Assembly (NCBI GenBank): GCA_963969495.1
Contig: OZ018318.1
Location: forward strand, 100,617,141-100,681,140
DNA length: 64,000 nt
Reading direction: 5' to 3'
Source of the DNA: Ceratothoa steindachneri
Lineage: Eukaryota > Arthropoda > Malacostraca > Isopoda > Cymothoidae
In this document: in pieces, positions 46,216 to 57,947 of the stretch
How the letters are laid out: the number at the start of each line of letters is the position of its first letter
Numbering within the stretch: the first letter of the stretch is position 1
Program-made: the position numbers and the translations under genes
The notes under the pieces: generated by a model
Told to the model about the DNA's origin: nothing
The model's input: only the letters and a program-made list of their open reading frames with translations
Databases searched by the model: none

Positions 46216-47003
46216 AGTAATATTTATTTCAAGTTCGTCCATCTGGCAAATGCTTTCAGGGGCATGTCACTGTAATTAAAATTCTAGCCTAGGCCTAGTA
46301 CTAGGCTATACTAAAATTCCCCCCCCGCCCCCCTGAAAAACAAAGAACAAACAAACAAAAACAAGCGGAAGCAGATTACGGCGTCTGCCCCGGCGCAGCA
46401 ACATGTGAGCTATAACAGTCAAATAAAATGGAGCCTAGCCTCTTCCAAAGTCAGTCCACGAGTGTGTACACGAAAACACCCAGGTACAAGGGATAAGCGG
46501 TAACAACCCAGCTCGTCCCGGTACCGTAGCAGGTAACGTGCGCGAAGATTACCCATACTGGGACATTCAACAAAATTATCCAAAGAGTATCGGGGACAAG
46601 GCAGCCGTGGCAATAAAGCGCGGGTGAGAGCTCCATCAAATGGCGGTGCATCCCGCGAGTGTGCCCAATTCGAAGACGGCAGAAAGCGTCGCACTCAGTC
46701 CTAGCGGACTATCTATCGCCCTCATTTCTCACATGTCCACCAACACAGAAGAATATAATCTCGACATCCGCCCATCTAGAGGCGACCATTGCGTCACGGA
46801 TACCGCGAACCAGGGTGAGTGGAGATTCCGATGGTGGAGCACTCAAACCGCTTTGGGAGTTCCTACAGATCAGAATCCGGTCTCTGAACCGGGCACGACG
46901 CCTATCTCCCGTACCAAGGGATGTATTCTAAACAGCTCAGCAGTGGACAGTGGCAGTGCATGGTAGAGCCCCGTTGACTTCAAACATTGGAGATAGGGTG
47001 TGG
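46216..47003 (-). mobile_element. I-like retrotransposon copy C, truncated
   Basis: Divergent 3' end (CCATCTGGCAAATGC, GCCTAGTACTAGGCTATACT), C-rich interruption at 46319-46335, 3' UTR and RNase H. It ends at GATAGGGTGTGG, the place corresponding to GATACGGCGTGGAAACC in other copies, where copy D begins with a T run. Confidence 0.72.
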
Positions 47004-48999
47004 ATTTTTTTGGGGGGGGTGGGAGCCTACCTGGCGACTGCCTAATTAGGCATAAGTCGCCGTAGACAACACACAGCCTACTACTAGGCTATATTAAAAA
47101 ACAAAAATAAAAAATAACGATAAAAAAGGATAGAGGCTAAAAAAATAACAAGAAAGCAGCAATAAGAAAGCGTGCTCCGGCATCGGGGGTAGACCCGGCT
47201 CCCCCCGGCGCAGGAACATACGACCTACAAAAAAAACCCCACTCAAATAAAGTAGAGGAGGCCAGACTCCTGTAAAAAGTCGTAAAGTCCACAAGTCAGT
47301 GTGAACGAACCCGTCCAGAGTACAAAGGAGAAGCGGTAGCGATCCCGCTCGTCCCGGTAGGTAACATGCGCAAAGATCGCCTAGACTGGGACATTCAGCA
47401 AGAATGTGCCGAACAGTCTGGGAAACAACGCAGTTTGCACAATAAGGCGCAGGCGAGTGCTCCATAAAAATGGCGGTGCGTCCAGCGAATGTGTCCAATT
47501 CGGCAACAACAGAAAGCAACCTGAAGCCTTCCCGGCATAGGCGTAGGTCCATGGGAACAGTCGCGGCGCAATAGCACGCAACTTTAAGTTCCCTTCGATT
47601 GTCTCCCATCTTCTTTGCCAAGCAGCCCGGAGAGCTTACCATATTCCTGCCATGTAATCGGTGTGAGAAGGAGCCAAACGCTGGTCTGCTCGCCCAGTCC
47701 TCCAGGACTCCTTGGCGCTCTCATCGGCGCGATCATTCCTCAAATTTCTACATGTCCAGAAACCGAGCAGAAAATAATCTCGAGATCGGCCCGGCTCGCC
47801 GAAAACGTGGCCTCACAGATATCGCGAACCAAGGGATGCGGAGATTCCAATGCCCCGAGAGCACTCAAGGCGCTTTGTGAGTCACTATAAATCACAATCC
47901 GGTTTCCGAAACGGGCACGCGGCGTTATCTTCCGCACAGAGCGGTGTATTGCAACCAGCTAGGCAGTGAAAACAGACACAGCGCATGGTAGAGGCCCGCT
48001 GACTTCAGAGGGGATACGGAGTGGAAACGGACCCCCTCTTAGAACTTAGAGACATCCGTATACACTGGCACGGTTGCAGCGTGACACCAAGTGTGCTCCA
48101 AAAAGGCCGAACGCAATACACTCGGCGCTGTAGAAGCTTTGGGAGCAGAGACGTAGCGACATATAGTTAAAGGTGGTACCCTCCATGGTGGCGTCCTGGG
48201 TAGAATCAGGGGCACCACCGGCTCGAGAGCTATACCGAGCTCTCGAAGGAGTTTCCTAGCCCTAAACCGAAAGGGATTAGTGTATGACTGGCGTCTCTCG
48301 GTGGCATAAGCACTGTAGAGATCAGCTGCGGATGCAGTGAGAGCTGTTTGGCCTTGTGCGCAAGGGCGAATTATGCACCGTGGACGGCGCAGAGCGAGAA
48401 CTTGCCCGGAATCCTTTTGACTCGCCTCCATACCTCTGCTAGTGGGGTCTTCCCGTTAATTGAAGACACATATGCCCGCCTGGAAGAGCGGCGGGCGTCC
48501 TTCGAAACATACCGGAACCTAGCTCTAGCTCGACAAAATACACCGACAGTTAAATATGCCGCTTATAGCGCATGAAGGCATAACGATTCTGTTTGAAGAC
48601 TGCCTCACACTCGGCTAACTATCAAGGGAGCGGTCCTTATGCAAAATGGCCAGACGTTCTAGGCCCACGACAATGAGGTTGGCGGAGAAAAACTCAATGG
48701 CCTCATCTACTGACCTAAACTCCTCGAATGGGACAGAGAAACCAATCATTTCCTGAAATGCGGACGACCGCGCCCGCGCCAAGCACCAACGAGGCGGGCT
48801 CTCAGGAGGTAGCAACCCAGAAAATATTTGAATGGGAGAATGATCACTACCATAGAGGTCATCGACTACCCACCCCTAAAATCAGGCTGTGCATCCGAAG
48901 AGTACAAAGATAGGTCGAGACAGGAAAATAATGCGGTTCTCGGGCAGTGATGCGTAAACTCATCCACATTTAGGACACCTATCTCCAGCTCGTTGATCA
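47004..48999 (-). mobile_element. I-like copy D, 3' part; target of the full-length copy
   Basis: 3' end (ATTTTTTTGGGGGGGGTGGG, CCTACCTGGCGACTGCC), 3' UTR, terminal CCHC region, RNase H (47640-48050) and post-RT region to 48390. There it jumps (GCAGAGCGAG / AACTTGCCCGGAATCC) to the endonuclease-RT linker, losing about 1.4 kb of RT. Endonuclease sequence follows to 48999, stops at AGCTCGTTGATCAA, and resumes at 55880 after the full-length element. Broken frames throughout. Confidence 0.85.
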
Positions 49000-49000
49000 A
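48987..49000. repeat. 14-bp target site duplication, left
   Basis: AGCTCGTTGATCAA; identical to 55880-55893. In all other copies the word occurs once at this place of the endonuclease region. Confidence 0.93.
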
Positions 49001-49372
49001 TTTTTTTTTTTAAATTTATGGAGCCCATCTGGCAACTACCCACTTGGGCAAAAACGCCGAAAAACACGACAGCCTGAAACTAGGCTACTTTAAAATAAAA
49101 ATATGAAAACTTAACAATCGATATAAATTGGAAAAACTTAACAATCAGGAAGCAATCTCCGGTAGCGGGGGGAGGTCCCCCTCAACCCGGTGCAGGAGAG
49201 TGCAACCTACAAACAAAACAATAACAAAAAAAAGAACCTTAAATAAAGGGAAGAAGCCCAGCCTCCCCCCAAAAGTCAACAAGTCAATGTGCACGAATCT
49301 GTCCCGAGTACAAGGGACAGGCGGTAGCGACCCCGCCCATCCCGGTACCGGGACAGGTATCGTGTACGAAGA

Positions 49373-50947
49373 TCACCCAGACTGGGACATTCGACAAGAA
49401 TGTACCGAACAGTCTGGGGGACGACGCAGTCGTTGCAATAGGGCGCAGGCGAGCGATGCGTCACACGTGTGTCTGATTCGGAGACGACAGAAAGCAACCT
49501 GAAGCCGCCGCGGTATTGGGGGATAGGTCCATGGGAACAGTCGCGGCGCAATGGCACGCAACTTTAAGTTCCCTTCGACCGTCTCCCATCTTCTTTGCCA
49601 AGCAGTCCGAAGAGCTGCCCGTATTCCTGCCATGTAGTCGGTGTGAGGAAGAGCGAAACGCTGGTCCGGTGGCAGAGTCCTCGCGGACTCTTTGGTGCCC
49701 TCATCGGCGCGCTCATTCCCCGCAATTCCTACATGTCCAGGAACCCAGCAGAAGATAATCTCGACATCTGCCCGGCTCGCCAAAACCATGGCGTAACGGA
49801 TATCGCAAACCAGGGGATGCGGAGATTCCAATGCCCCGAGAGCACTCAGGGCGCTTTGTGAGTCGCTATAGATCACAATCCGGTCTCCGAACCGGGCACG
49901 TCGCGTAATCTCCCGTACCGAGTGGTGTATTGCCACCAGCTCGGCCGTGAAGACAGACGCAGCGCCTGGTAGAACCCCGGTGACTTCAAACAGAGGGGAT
50001 ACGGCGTGGAAGCCGACCCCCTCTTGGGACTTGGAGCCATCCGTATACACTGGCACGGTTCCAGCGTGACACGATGTGTGCTCTAAAAAGGTCGAACGCA
50101 ATACTCCCGGCGCAGTACAAGCTTTGGGAGCAAAGGCGTAGCGACAAATAGCCAAATGTGGTACCCTCCAGGGTGGCGTCCTGGGCAGAACCAGAGGCGC
50201 CACCGGCCCGAGAACTATATCTACCTCTCGAAGGAGTTTCCTGGCCCTAAACCCAAAGGGCTTAGGGTATGACTGGCGTCTCTCGGCGTCATAGGCACCA
50301 TCGAGATCAGCTGCGGATGCAGTGAGAGCCTTTGGCGACTGAGGGAGACGCCGGGCTCGCGTGTATAGGCGAGCGATGCACTGCACGCGGCGCAGAGCGA
50401 GTGGCATCTCCCCAGAATCGACCAACAGGCTCTCAATGGGGAAAGTGCGAAAGGCACCGGTCGCAAGGCGAAGGCCGGTGTGGTGGATCGAATCCACCTT
50501 CCGCAATAAACGCTCGGCTGCGGATGCATAAAACTCGCATCCGTAGTCGAGCTTCGAGCGAACAAAGGATCGATAAAAAAGTAAGGCAGTAGCCCTATCA
50601 GCGCCCCAAGCGCTGAACGTCACGGAGCGGAGAATGTCCATGGCGCGGGTACAAGAGACCCTAAGGCTGCGAATATGAGCCTCCCAGGTGAGGCGTCGGT
50701 CGAATACAAGACCAAGGAAACGGTGCGACTCAACCACATCCAGGCGCACCCCATTAAGAAACAAATCTGGGTCGGGGTGAAGCTGTGGATGGCGGCAGAA
50801 GTGCACCACCTTAGTCTTGGCCAAAGAAAACCGAAAGATGTGCGCTTCGAAATAGCGAGAGACGCGGTTCAATGCCTGTTGGAGTCGACATCTGAGCAGC
50901 GCCAAAAGAGATCGATAGGTCGTCCACGTAGAGCGTAGCGAGAACAT
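49373..50947 (-). pseudogene. I-like ORF2 thumb, RNase H and terminal CCHC
   Basis: 524 residues uninterrupted. Post-YVDD region: LQQALNRVSRYFEAHIFRFS, LAKTKVVHFCRHPQLHPDPD, SHRFLGLVFDRRLTWEAHI and FYRSFVRSKLDYGCEFYASA. RNase H: VPVYTDGSKSQEGVGFHAVS (Asp), FTAELVAIHHSVREITRRAR (Glu), IVIYSDSQSALSALGALESP (Asp) and CWVPGHVGIAGNERADEGTK (Asp). A tail CCHC (ACALLQRLRRPPDC in this frame; CEDCVVPQTVRHILVECPSL in the other) is split by a deletion near 49465. RNase H residues D-E-D-D are all retained. This is the best-preserved protein stretch of the family in the window. Confidence 0.9.
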
Positions 50948-52115
50948 CTTCCGGCAGCACCAAGGCGATGGCGTTGATGCTCAGGGCAAAGAGTGTGACA
51001 CTGAGGACACTTCCCTGCGGGACACCCTCTTCCTGCTCCTTTGGGCCGGAGAGGGCTCCCCCCACCCGTTCGCGGAATCAACGATCTCGCAAAAATTCAG
51101 ATATAAACATTGAGATGCGTCCCCTCGCCCCCATCGTGTGGAGAGTCTCCATGATACCGTATCGCCATGCGGTATCATAGGCCTTCTCCAGACCGAAAAA
51201 GACCGTGGCGTAGTGCTGTCTACGAAGGAAAGCCTCGCCGACGGCATTTTCCAGTCGGAGCAGAGCATCCGACGTGGAGTGGAACTTGCGGAAGACAGAT
51301 GGCCTCCGCTGTCCAGGAAAAAGGCTAATCTAACATTTACCAATTTCTCCATCAACTTGCAAACGCAAGAGGTTAGAGAGATTAGGCGGAAACCGGTCGG
51401 AGTAGAGTGATCTCTCCCCGGTTTGCGAAAGGCGAGCACAGTAGCGATTGGCCAGGAGTCTGGGAGAAGACCTTCCACCCAGATCCTGTTGAACAAATCT
51501 AACAGAAAGGCCATGCCTCGCTCACCCAGGTGTCGAAGAATGGCGTACGGGACATCGTTCCGACCATGAGCGGTGTCCGCGCACGAAGCGAGAGCGGAAC
51601 GCAACTCACTCACAGTAAACTTGTCGTTAAAGGGTTCTCCGCCTCAGGAGATAAAGTCCAGCCGCGGGCCTTCCGCGACATCACGACGTGCATTGAATGT
51701 TGGCGGAGCAGCATCCCGGCTAGAGAATGCGGAAAAAGCTGACGGTCACTAAGGATTCCGCCACGGACGCGGGGTCCGAGATTGTGGTCCCATTCTCCTG
51801 GAGAACGGGAGGGGGGTCCTGCGAGAACTTGCCCAGAATCCTTTTGACTCGCTTCCACACCTCAGCTAAAGGGGTCTTCCCGTTAAGTGAAGACACGTAT
51901 GCCCGCCAAGAAAAGCGGCGGGCGTGCTTCGAAATAGACCGGAACCTAGCCCTAGCCCGACGAAATTCAGCGACAGTGAAATCGTTCGGGCGGCGCTTAT
52001 AGCGCATGTAGGCATAACGCTTCTGTTTGAGGGCCGTCTCACACTCGGCTAACCACCATGGAAGTGGTCGGCGTGCAAAACGGCCAGACGTCCTAGGAAT
52101 AGTAGTCAGGCCCAC
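50811..52115 (-). pseudogene. I-like ORF2 reverse transcriptase domain
   Basis: Linker with ETALKQKRYAYMRYKRRPND and EVWKRVKRILGKFSQDPPPV at 52050-51810. RT blocks: GLLPDSWPIATVLAFRKPGR, LISLTSCVCKLMEKLVNVRL, then a small deletion at about 51293 that removes the QCGFRK word seen in copy J. Next comes FGLEKAYDTAWRYG (motif A with D replaced by G at the usual first Asp position in this copy, where copy J has FFDLDKAYD), EEGVPQGSVLSVTLFALSIN and LYVDDLSISFGAAQM (catalytic YVDD). The region needs at least three frame changes. Confidence 0.85.
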
Positions 52116-52139
52116 GGCGATGAGGTTGCCGGAGAAGAA

Positions 52140-52940
52140 CTAAACGGCCTCATCTACCGACCTAAACTCCTCGACTGAGATAGAGAATTCAGTCATTTCC
52201 TGAAATGCAGGCCACCACGCCCGCGCCAAGCACCACCGAGGTGGTCTCTCAGGCGACAGTTGCCCTGAAAATGATATTTGAATTGGAAAGTGATCACTAC
52301 CATGGAGGTCATTGACCACCCCCCAATCAAAATCAGGCTGTGCATCCGAAGAGCACAAAGATAGGTCAAGGCAAGAAAATGAAGCGGTTCTCGGACAGTG
52401 ATGCGTAAACTCATCCACGTTTAGGACACCCATCTCAAGCTCTTCGATCAGATCGGCAAGGACTTGTCCCCTGGGATTTATAGAGTAATCTCCCCAGAGA
52501 GGATGCCTGCCGTTCACATCTCCAAGCAAGAGATAGGGCCTCGGCAACCGTGCGACGACGAGGCGGAAGTCCCCCGCGTCGAAGTCAGCTGACGGTGGAA
52601 TGTACGCAGAAATGATAGTATACCTCCTATCCAGGTGCAGCTGCACAGCCACTGCCTGAAAGGAGGTATCTAAAGAGAAAGGAAGAACGGAGACATCATG
52701 CCCGGTGTAAACCGCGCATCTCCCAGCCCGGCCATCCCGCGGTGGTGGGGTCAGAAGACCCTTATACCCCCGGAGGGCAGGCAGGGGGCACGCGCCTAGC
52801 ATGGTCTCCTGCAAAAAAATAGCTAACGGGAAACGGGACGAGACGAGCCTCCGCAGCTCCTCCCAGTTGGCCCGGAGTCCACTGCAATTCCATTGAAGGA
52901 ATATGCCCTCCAGGCCTAGCTCGGAGGAGACGCGGGGGCC
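52140..52940 (-). pseudogene. I-like ORF2 endonuclease domain
   Basis: APE-type endonuclease that nicks target DNA to prime reverse transcription. Visible motifs in order: GIFLQWNCSGLRANWEEL (Asn), LAIFLQETMLGACP (Glu), TIISAYIPPSADFDAGDF, YLLLGDVNGRHPLWGDYS (Asp-x-Asn), ECNSIDLSL-equivalent SFSCLDLSLCSSDAQPDF, and GSDHFPIQISFS (Ser-Asp-His). All catalytic residues seem present. The open frame extends upstream to 53018 and stops at 52140, just before the linker, by a frameshift or stop. Confidence 0.88.
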
Positions 52941-55418
52941 CTCCTCGAAAGGAAGACCCTCACGGGAATAGCCGTACGCTTCCCAGGGGCAGAACCCCGG
53001 GCGCTGTTGGCCGGACAAAGCGCTGGAGGCGCTGTCGCCTTCGAGGACTTATTGGGGAAAGTTGGGCTCGCCATGCGAGTCTTTTCCTCCCTCCGCCTCG
53101 AAACCTTAGGCGGGCGTTGCGGCTTCGGAGGCAGGGGGTCATCTTTTCGAGGAACCACCGTCTCCGAGCCACTCGCTCCACCTCGGGGCGTGGGCGAAGG
53201 AGCCGAAGCTCCTTTGTTGCTGTCCTCCTTTCGGGGAACAGCTTTAGGAACCTCGGAAGATGGCCTAGCGACCATCTTCAATGGTGTTGCCTCCTGTGAG
53301 TCTAACGACTCGGTGGAGGCGCGTGGCCGTTTCGCCTTACGGGAAACGGTCACTCTGGGGGAAGAGGGGGGAGCCCTGATTTTAGCCGGGGCAGGGTATG
53401 AACCCTTTTGCCGCCAGCTTTACCAGGGGAGCGCCCGGGTTGGGTAGAGCCCGCAGAAGGGCTCCGAATGGGCGCGGAAACTACCGTGCTCGTTGGCCTG
53501 GATGGGCCAGGAGCAGAGGGTGCCTTTCTAACTATTGAGGCATATGACGTCCCAGGCAGAGCCGGGCGCGCCAGGACCAAGTCCTTTGCCTCGCGGAATG
53601 AGAGTCGATCCTGGGCCTGAACGGCCAGGATTTCTTTCTCAAGCAGACATGCACCACATTGCTTCGAAGAAGCAGGGTGCGGCTCTCCGCAATTGACACA
53701 CTTGGCCACACACGATTTGGACTTATCGTGTGCGACCTTGGAGCAATTTACACAGACTTCGGGTGACCCCGACTTTGCACCTCTACATGAGCGATTCGTA
53801 TGGCCGAAGCGGTGACAGTAATAGCCCCGCCGCGGCAGTGGCACGAATGCCTTCACGCGGTAGCGGTACCAACCGGCACGCACCGACTCAGGGAGCTTGT
53901 CACAGTCGAACGTGACGAAGAGTGTAGGGGTGGGTCTCGAGGCCCCTCCCTGTTTTCTCATCCCACGTTCGACCTTGACCGCCCCATGGTCGGCCAGCTC
54001 TAGGGTGATGTCCTCAATGGAGTAGTCAACGAGTTCCCTCGCATAAACTACTCCTTTCACAAAGTTCATGGTAGAGTGCGGCGTCACACTCACCGGGGTG
54101 CCATGAAGTGTCCGAAGAGCACTTATCTTGGCCGCCTCGGCGGGATTCACCGCATTCGCCAGAAGGCTCCCGTCCGAGAGACGGGTTACCTTCGACTCTC
54201 TACCAATTGCACTAGCTAATCCTCTCTTCTGATGGATCATGTTACCCTTGGACAACATGGTGCCATCAGTGGAGCGAATAACGAGGAAGCGTTTGAAGCC
54301 AGCGGGCTCGAAAACGCCAGGTAACCTCTGAATCAGGGGCCCCGATGTCATCGAGGCTCCGCCCTGTGCAGTCTTGGTATTCGTCTTAGTCAGGGGCTCC
54401 GCAACCGGGGAGGCAGAGGGGGCGGATGTGCCGATCTTGGCTTGGTCGCTTGCCAGAGTGGGAGCAGACCCATCCGTCCCCGCAGCCCCCGCGGATGGAG
54501 AGGAGCCCCGAGTCTTTTTTGTCTTTTTAGTCTTTTTCTTTTTTGGAGAGGAGGGCGGGGAATGAACCCGCTTCTCACCTCCGCCGGAAGAAGCCCCCGG
54601 GCCAGATGGACCGGCCTCAGCCAGGTCATTCTCTGAAATGGAGAAGGTCCTGGTAGTCGTGGGAATACCGGTCGGAGGAGATCCCTACCCTCCTTGTACT
54701 GCTTCGGAAACCACAGCCGTTTGAGGAGGACCTTGCATCGGGGCGGATTCGGGTTCGGTGCTTGGCGCCGAGCCAGGATTCCCCCCCATGGAAGGCCCTA
54801 CCGTCTGAGGCTGGGTTTCGTCAAGTACCATGTCTATCTCAGAGGGGGGCCTCCAGTTGGCCATCCCGCCCCCAAGACATCACAGGTCCCGTTGGCAGTA
54901 TTGTCACTAGTCTTCTTTGGGGAGGCATGGGCCTTGACCCCGGCAAGGTTCAGTATTCTTGCCAGCAGGTCTTTTGAGGGAAGCGACCGAAGGGGCCTGG
55001 CTTCCCTCTCCCCCCTAAGGGGGTTTGCCCTACCGAGCCGCATCGATGTGGAGCGGCTGGCTAAGGGCTGCCTGCTGGCTTTCTTGGCAGTCCCCTTGGA
55101 AAGAACAGAGGGGACTGCCGCTGGTAAAAGGGAGGCGCCCGAAAGCACCTCCAGAGAAGGGGGTGAGGGGGAGTCCCCTACACCCGTAAGCGAAGGAGAG
55201 GAGTAAGCCTCCTCTCCGGTTAGAGATATATGGAGGGTCCCCTGAGCAAGCACAGGGGAAAGGACCTCCATTTTTTTGCTGGAGCTGCCCAAGGGCGGCT
55301 CCGTCGATGTTATAGGGGAAGTTGGGGGTTGGGGTTTTTTTATACTCATCATTGGGCATAGTGACCCTCTTTTTGACACGGGATGCAATCGCGCATCACC
55401 TCTCGCAGTAGCCCGCAC
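52916..55418 (-). pseudogene. I-like ORF1, gag-like with three zinc knuckles
   Basis: RNA-binding protein of the element. The N-terminal third (55418-54640) is Pro/Ser/Thr-rich with a K-rich stretch, and has a stop near 54690 and frame changes. The main frame 54351-53350 has 333 residues: PGVFEPAGFKRFLVIRSTDG, GRESKVTRLSDGSLLANAV, RPTPTLFVTFDCDKLPESV (an RRM-like fold by pattern), then three CCHC knuckles CHRFGHTNRSC, CVNCSKVAHDKSKSC and CVNCGEPHPASSKQC. The knuckle order is usual for I and jockey type ORF1. The frame closes at a G-run (about 53360-53370), after which a Lys/Arg-rich tail (TVSRKAKRPRAS) continues in another frame to 52916; other copies show the same split at a G-run of different length. 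Confidence 0.85.
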
Positions 55419-55879
55419 TGCGAGAGGTGCTTACAAACCCGGCAGAGCCAGGCGCCGCCATTTAAGACCACCCCTCCCGCCTGGTGGCCTGGCAGTCCAT
55501 CGTCATGGCGGCTCCACCTTGAACACGGCGTAAAAAATATATAGATTGTGAAGAGGAGAGGAAAAGGGATGTGAGGAAGGTATGGGTGGGGATAAAGCAG
55601 GTTGTTAAAATCCAACCACCCCAGACCGGAGCTCAGGGGTTATGGAACATTGTCCCCTCCCCCCTCAGCCCCGATCCGGGACGGTTGGCTGAAAAGAAGG
55701 TCAGCATCTACCCTGTGAAATTAGAGGCTGACCCGAGAAAGTTGTGGGAGAGGTTGTATGAAAAGCAAGGAAACAAGTGTTTTGAAGGAAGGAGAAGAGG
55801 CTAAGCTGGGGTCGGACGGGGTGCTGAGTCCCATCAGCACGGCGGCCAGGATGGCAAATCGCCGCGCCCCTTACGGGAA

Positions 55880-56418
55880 GCTCGTTGATCAAGTCGGTAA
55901 GGACGACCATTGGGATTGATCGAGTAGTCTTCCGTTCAAGTTCCCCGCGTCGAAGTTGGTTGACGGTGGAATGTACGCAGAAATGATAGTATACCTCCTA
56001 GGAATCCAGGTGCAGCTGCATGGCTATTCCCTGGAAGGTGTGACTAAAGCAAAGAGAAGAACAGATACATCGGGCCGTGTGTAAATGGCGCATCCTCCTG
56101 CCCGCCCCCCATATTTTGCTGATGGAGGCGAAAAAGCCTTATACCCCAGGAGGGAGAGCAGGGAGCACGCGCCCAGCATGGTTACCTGCAAAAAGATAGC
56201 TAAGGGAAAACGGGAGGAGACGAGCCTGCACAGCTCCTCTCAGTTGGCCCGGAGTCCGCGACAATTCCAGTTTAGGAATATGCCCTCCAGGTCTAGCTCG
56301 GAGGAGATGCGGGGGCCTTCTTCGAAGAGAAGACCCTCACGGGAATGGCCGTACGCTTCCCGGAGGCAGAACTCCGGGCGCTGTCGCCTTCGAGGACTTA
56401 TCGGGGGAGGTTGTTTTT
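55880..56418 (-). mobile_element. I-like copy D, 5' part after the nested element
   Basis: Starts with the second AGCTCGTTGATCAA and continues the endonuclease of copy D without a gap (GTCGGTAAGGACGACC). It passes the endonuclease start (56240-56280) into the ORF1/ORF2 junction region, and ends at GATCGGGGGAGGTTG-like sequence by 56418, where a Tc1-type element begins. Sequence beyond that element (57948 on) is not ORF1. Confidence 0.85.
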
Positions 56419-56420
56419 TA

Positions 56421-57945
56421 TTGCAGGTCAAATGGTTTGCTGATATTTTGAATATTAAACATTGTACAAACGTGAAACTTGGTCCATTGAAATATCCTAG
56501 GTAGGTACGTACGCAATTAGCATTTTGATCGTATTGATAAGATACATACAAAGTTATGTTGAGTTATGTATTTTGATGTGCTTTCAACCGTGTCACGCTA
56601 TATTGCAGGTGTACGAAAATGCCCCTGAAACGACGTCTGACAGCTACAGAGAAGACGTGGATTGTTGCAGGTCTCGCAGAAGGCTTATCTGTTGGAGAAT
56701 TAGCCCAAGAGCTTGGTCGGAATAGAAGAACATTGAAGGCGTATGTGGAAAACCCGATCACCAAACCAAGGCAAGATAAATGTACGAGAAGAAGTGTATC
56801 CCAGCGTGACATCCGAAAAATAGGTAGACAAGTAAGAAAAGACCTCGGTAGCAGAAGTGCTGCCATATTTGAAAGTGCTGGAGTTGCTCGTTTGTCCAGA
56901 AGCAGCCGGTGTAGGATCCTGAAAGAGACGGCCAGAAGTGTTAAGGGCATCGCTAGACCCATCATGAGCAAGAATCACAAAGAGAAGCGTATTGATTGGG
57001 CACGGAAGTACATGAAGATCAATTTCAAAGATGTCCTCTTCACGGATGAGGCCAGAGCTACTCTGGATGGCCCAGACGGATGGGCCAAAGTTTGGGTACC
57101 GCTTGAAGCCTCTCGCCCGCATCGCATTCGGCGTCAACAAAGAGGTGGTGGTGTCATGTTTTTGGGGAATCATAGGAAATTAACTTGTCGGGCCTTTTCG
57201 AGTTCCAGAAGGTGTTAAACTCACCAGCAACTACACCGCGTTTCTGGAGGAGCATTTTGCAGCATGGATATATGACGTGCCACTCTCACGTTGACGGCGA
57301 TTGATTTTTATGCATGATAATGCTACAATTTCGTACCTTGCAACTTTGGGAATCACAGGCCAATCACTTATGACCTGGCCTCCCTGTTCTCCTAACCTAA
57401 ACCCTATCGAACAGTTCTGGTCGATCATAAAGAGGAAAGTGTATGAATGTATTAAGGAGGTATCCAGTTTTCATCAAAGGATGCCCTGGGGGAAAATATC
57501 AAAACAGTTGCTGGTACCATAACATCTTCCTAGATTAGTTGGCTAACAGCTTCTGTGGAAAAAAGACTGTTTGATGTCATTTCTAAACAAGGAAGTTACG
57601 TAGACAAATAAAGTACAGCACCAACAACTTAATTGTGTTTGTTTCATATCTTTAACTGCTATTCTTCGGTAGCGTATTTCATTATTACAATAAAATGGTA
57701 ATGTAACAATAATACTTTGTTTCATTACCTTAAATTGACATTTTCATTTTTCGTACACCTGCAAGAAAGCGTGACACAGTTGAAAGCACATCAAAATACA
57801 TAACTCAACATAACTCTGTATGTATCTTATCAATACGATTGAAATGTTAACTCGTACATACCTACCTAGGATATTTCAGTAGACCAAGTTTCACGTTTGT
57901 ACAATGTTTAATATTCAAAATATCAGCCCCAAATTTGACCTGCAA
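56421..57945 (+). mobile_element. Tc1/mariner element with about 200-bp inverted repeats
   Basis: Starts TTGCAGGTCAAATGGTTTGC and ends with the inverse of TTGCAGGTCAAATTTGGGGC; TA stands on both outer sides (56419-56420, 57946-57947). The inverted repeats run about 200 bases (56421-56625 and 57742-57945), including AATATTAAACATTGTACAAA and TTTTGATGTGCTTTCAAC, with only scattered mismatches. A single transposase frame lies between. Long repeats of this kind occur in some Tc1 subgroups. Confidence 0.92.
56619..57611 (+). pseudogene. Tc1-type transposase, lightly damaged
   Basis: Starts MPLKRRLTATEKTWIVAGLA with a helix-turn-helix (GLSVGELAQELGRNRRTLKA), a second DNA-binding part (SQRDIRKIGRQVRKDLGSRS), then NHKEKRIDWARKYMKINFKD and VLFTDEARATLDGPDGWAKV (first Asp). 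A frameshift near 57175 is followed by FRVPEGVKLTSNYTAFLEEH, a stop at 57293-57295, RRLIFMHDNATISYLATLG (second Asp) and SPNLNPIEQFWSIIKRKVYE (Glu). In this copy 30 residues separate Asp and Glu, and the usual PSH word after DNA is missing, so a few codons are probably deleted. After another shift near 57520 comes the end, EKRLFDVISKQGSYVDK, stop at 57609-57611. Confidence 0.85.
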
Positions 57946-57947
57946 TA

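Larger units (their letters stand above)
49001..55879 (-). mobile_element. Full-length I-like non-LTR retrotransposon
   Basis: 6.88 kb between identical 14-base duplications. The minus-strand layout is 5' UTR (55879-55420), ORF1 (55418-52916), ORF2 with endonuclease (about 52910-52140), RT (52115-50810), RNase H (about 50050-49640) and terminal CCHC (49480-49400), then a 3' UTR with poly(A) (T11 at 49001-49011). ORF1 plus an ORF2 with C-terminal RNase H is the I/Nimb-type plan. The 5' end CCCGTAAGGGGCGCGG is shared with copies A and J. Frames are broken at several homopolymers and by small indels, so this copy is not competent. It is the best template for the family consensus. Confidence 0.93.
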
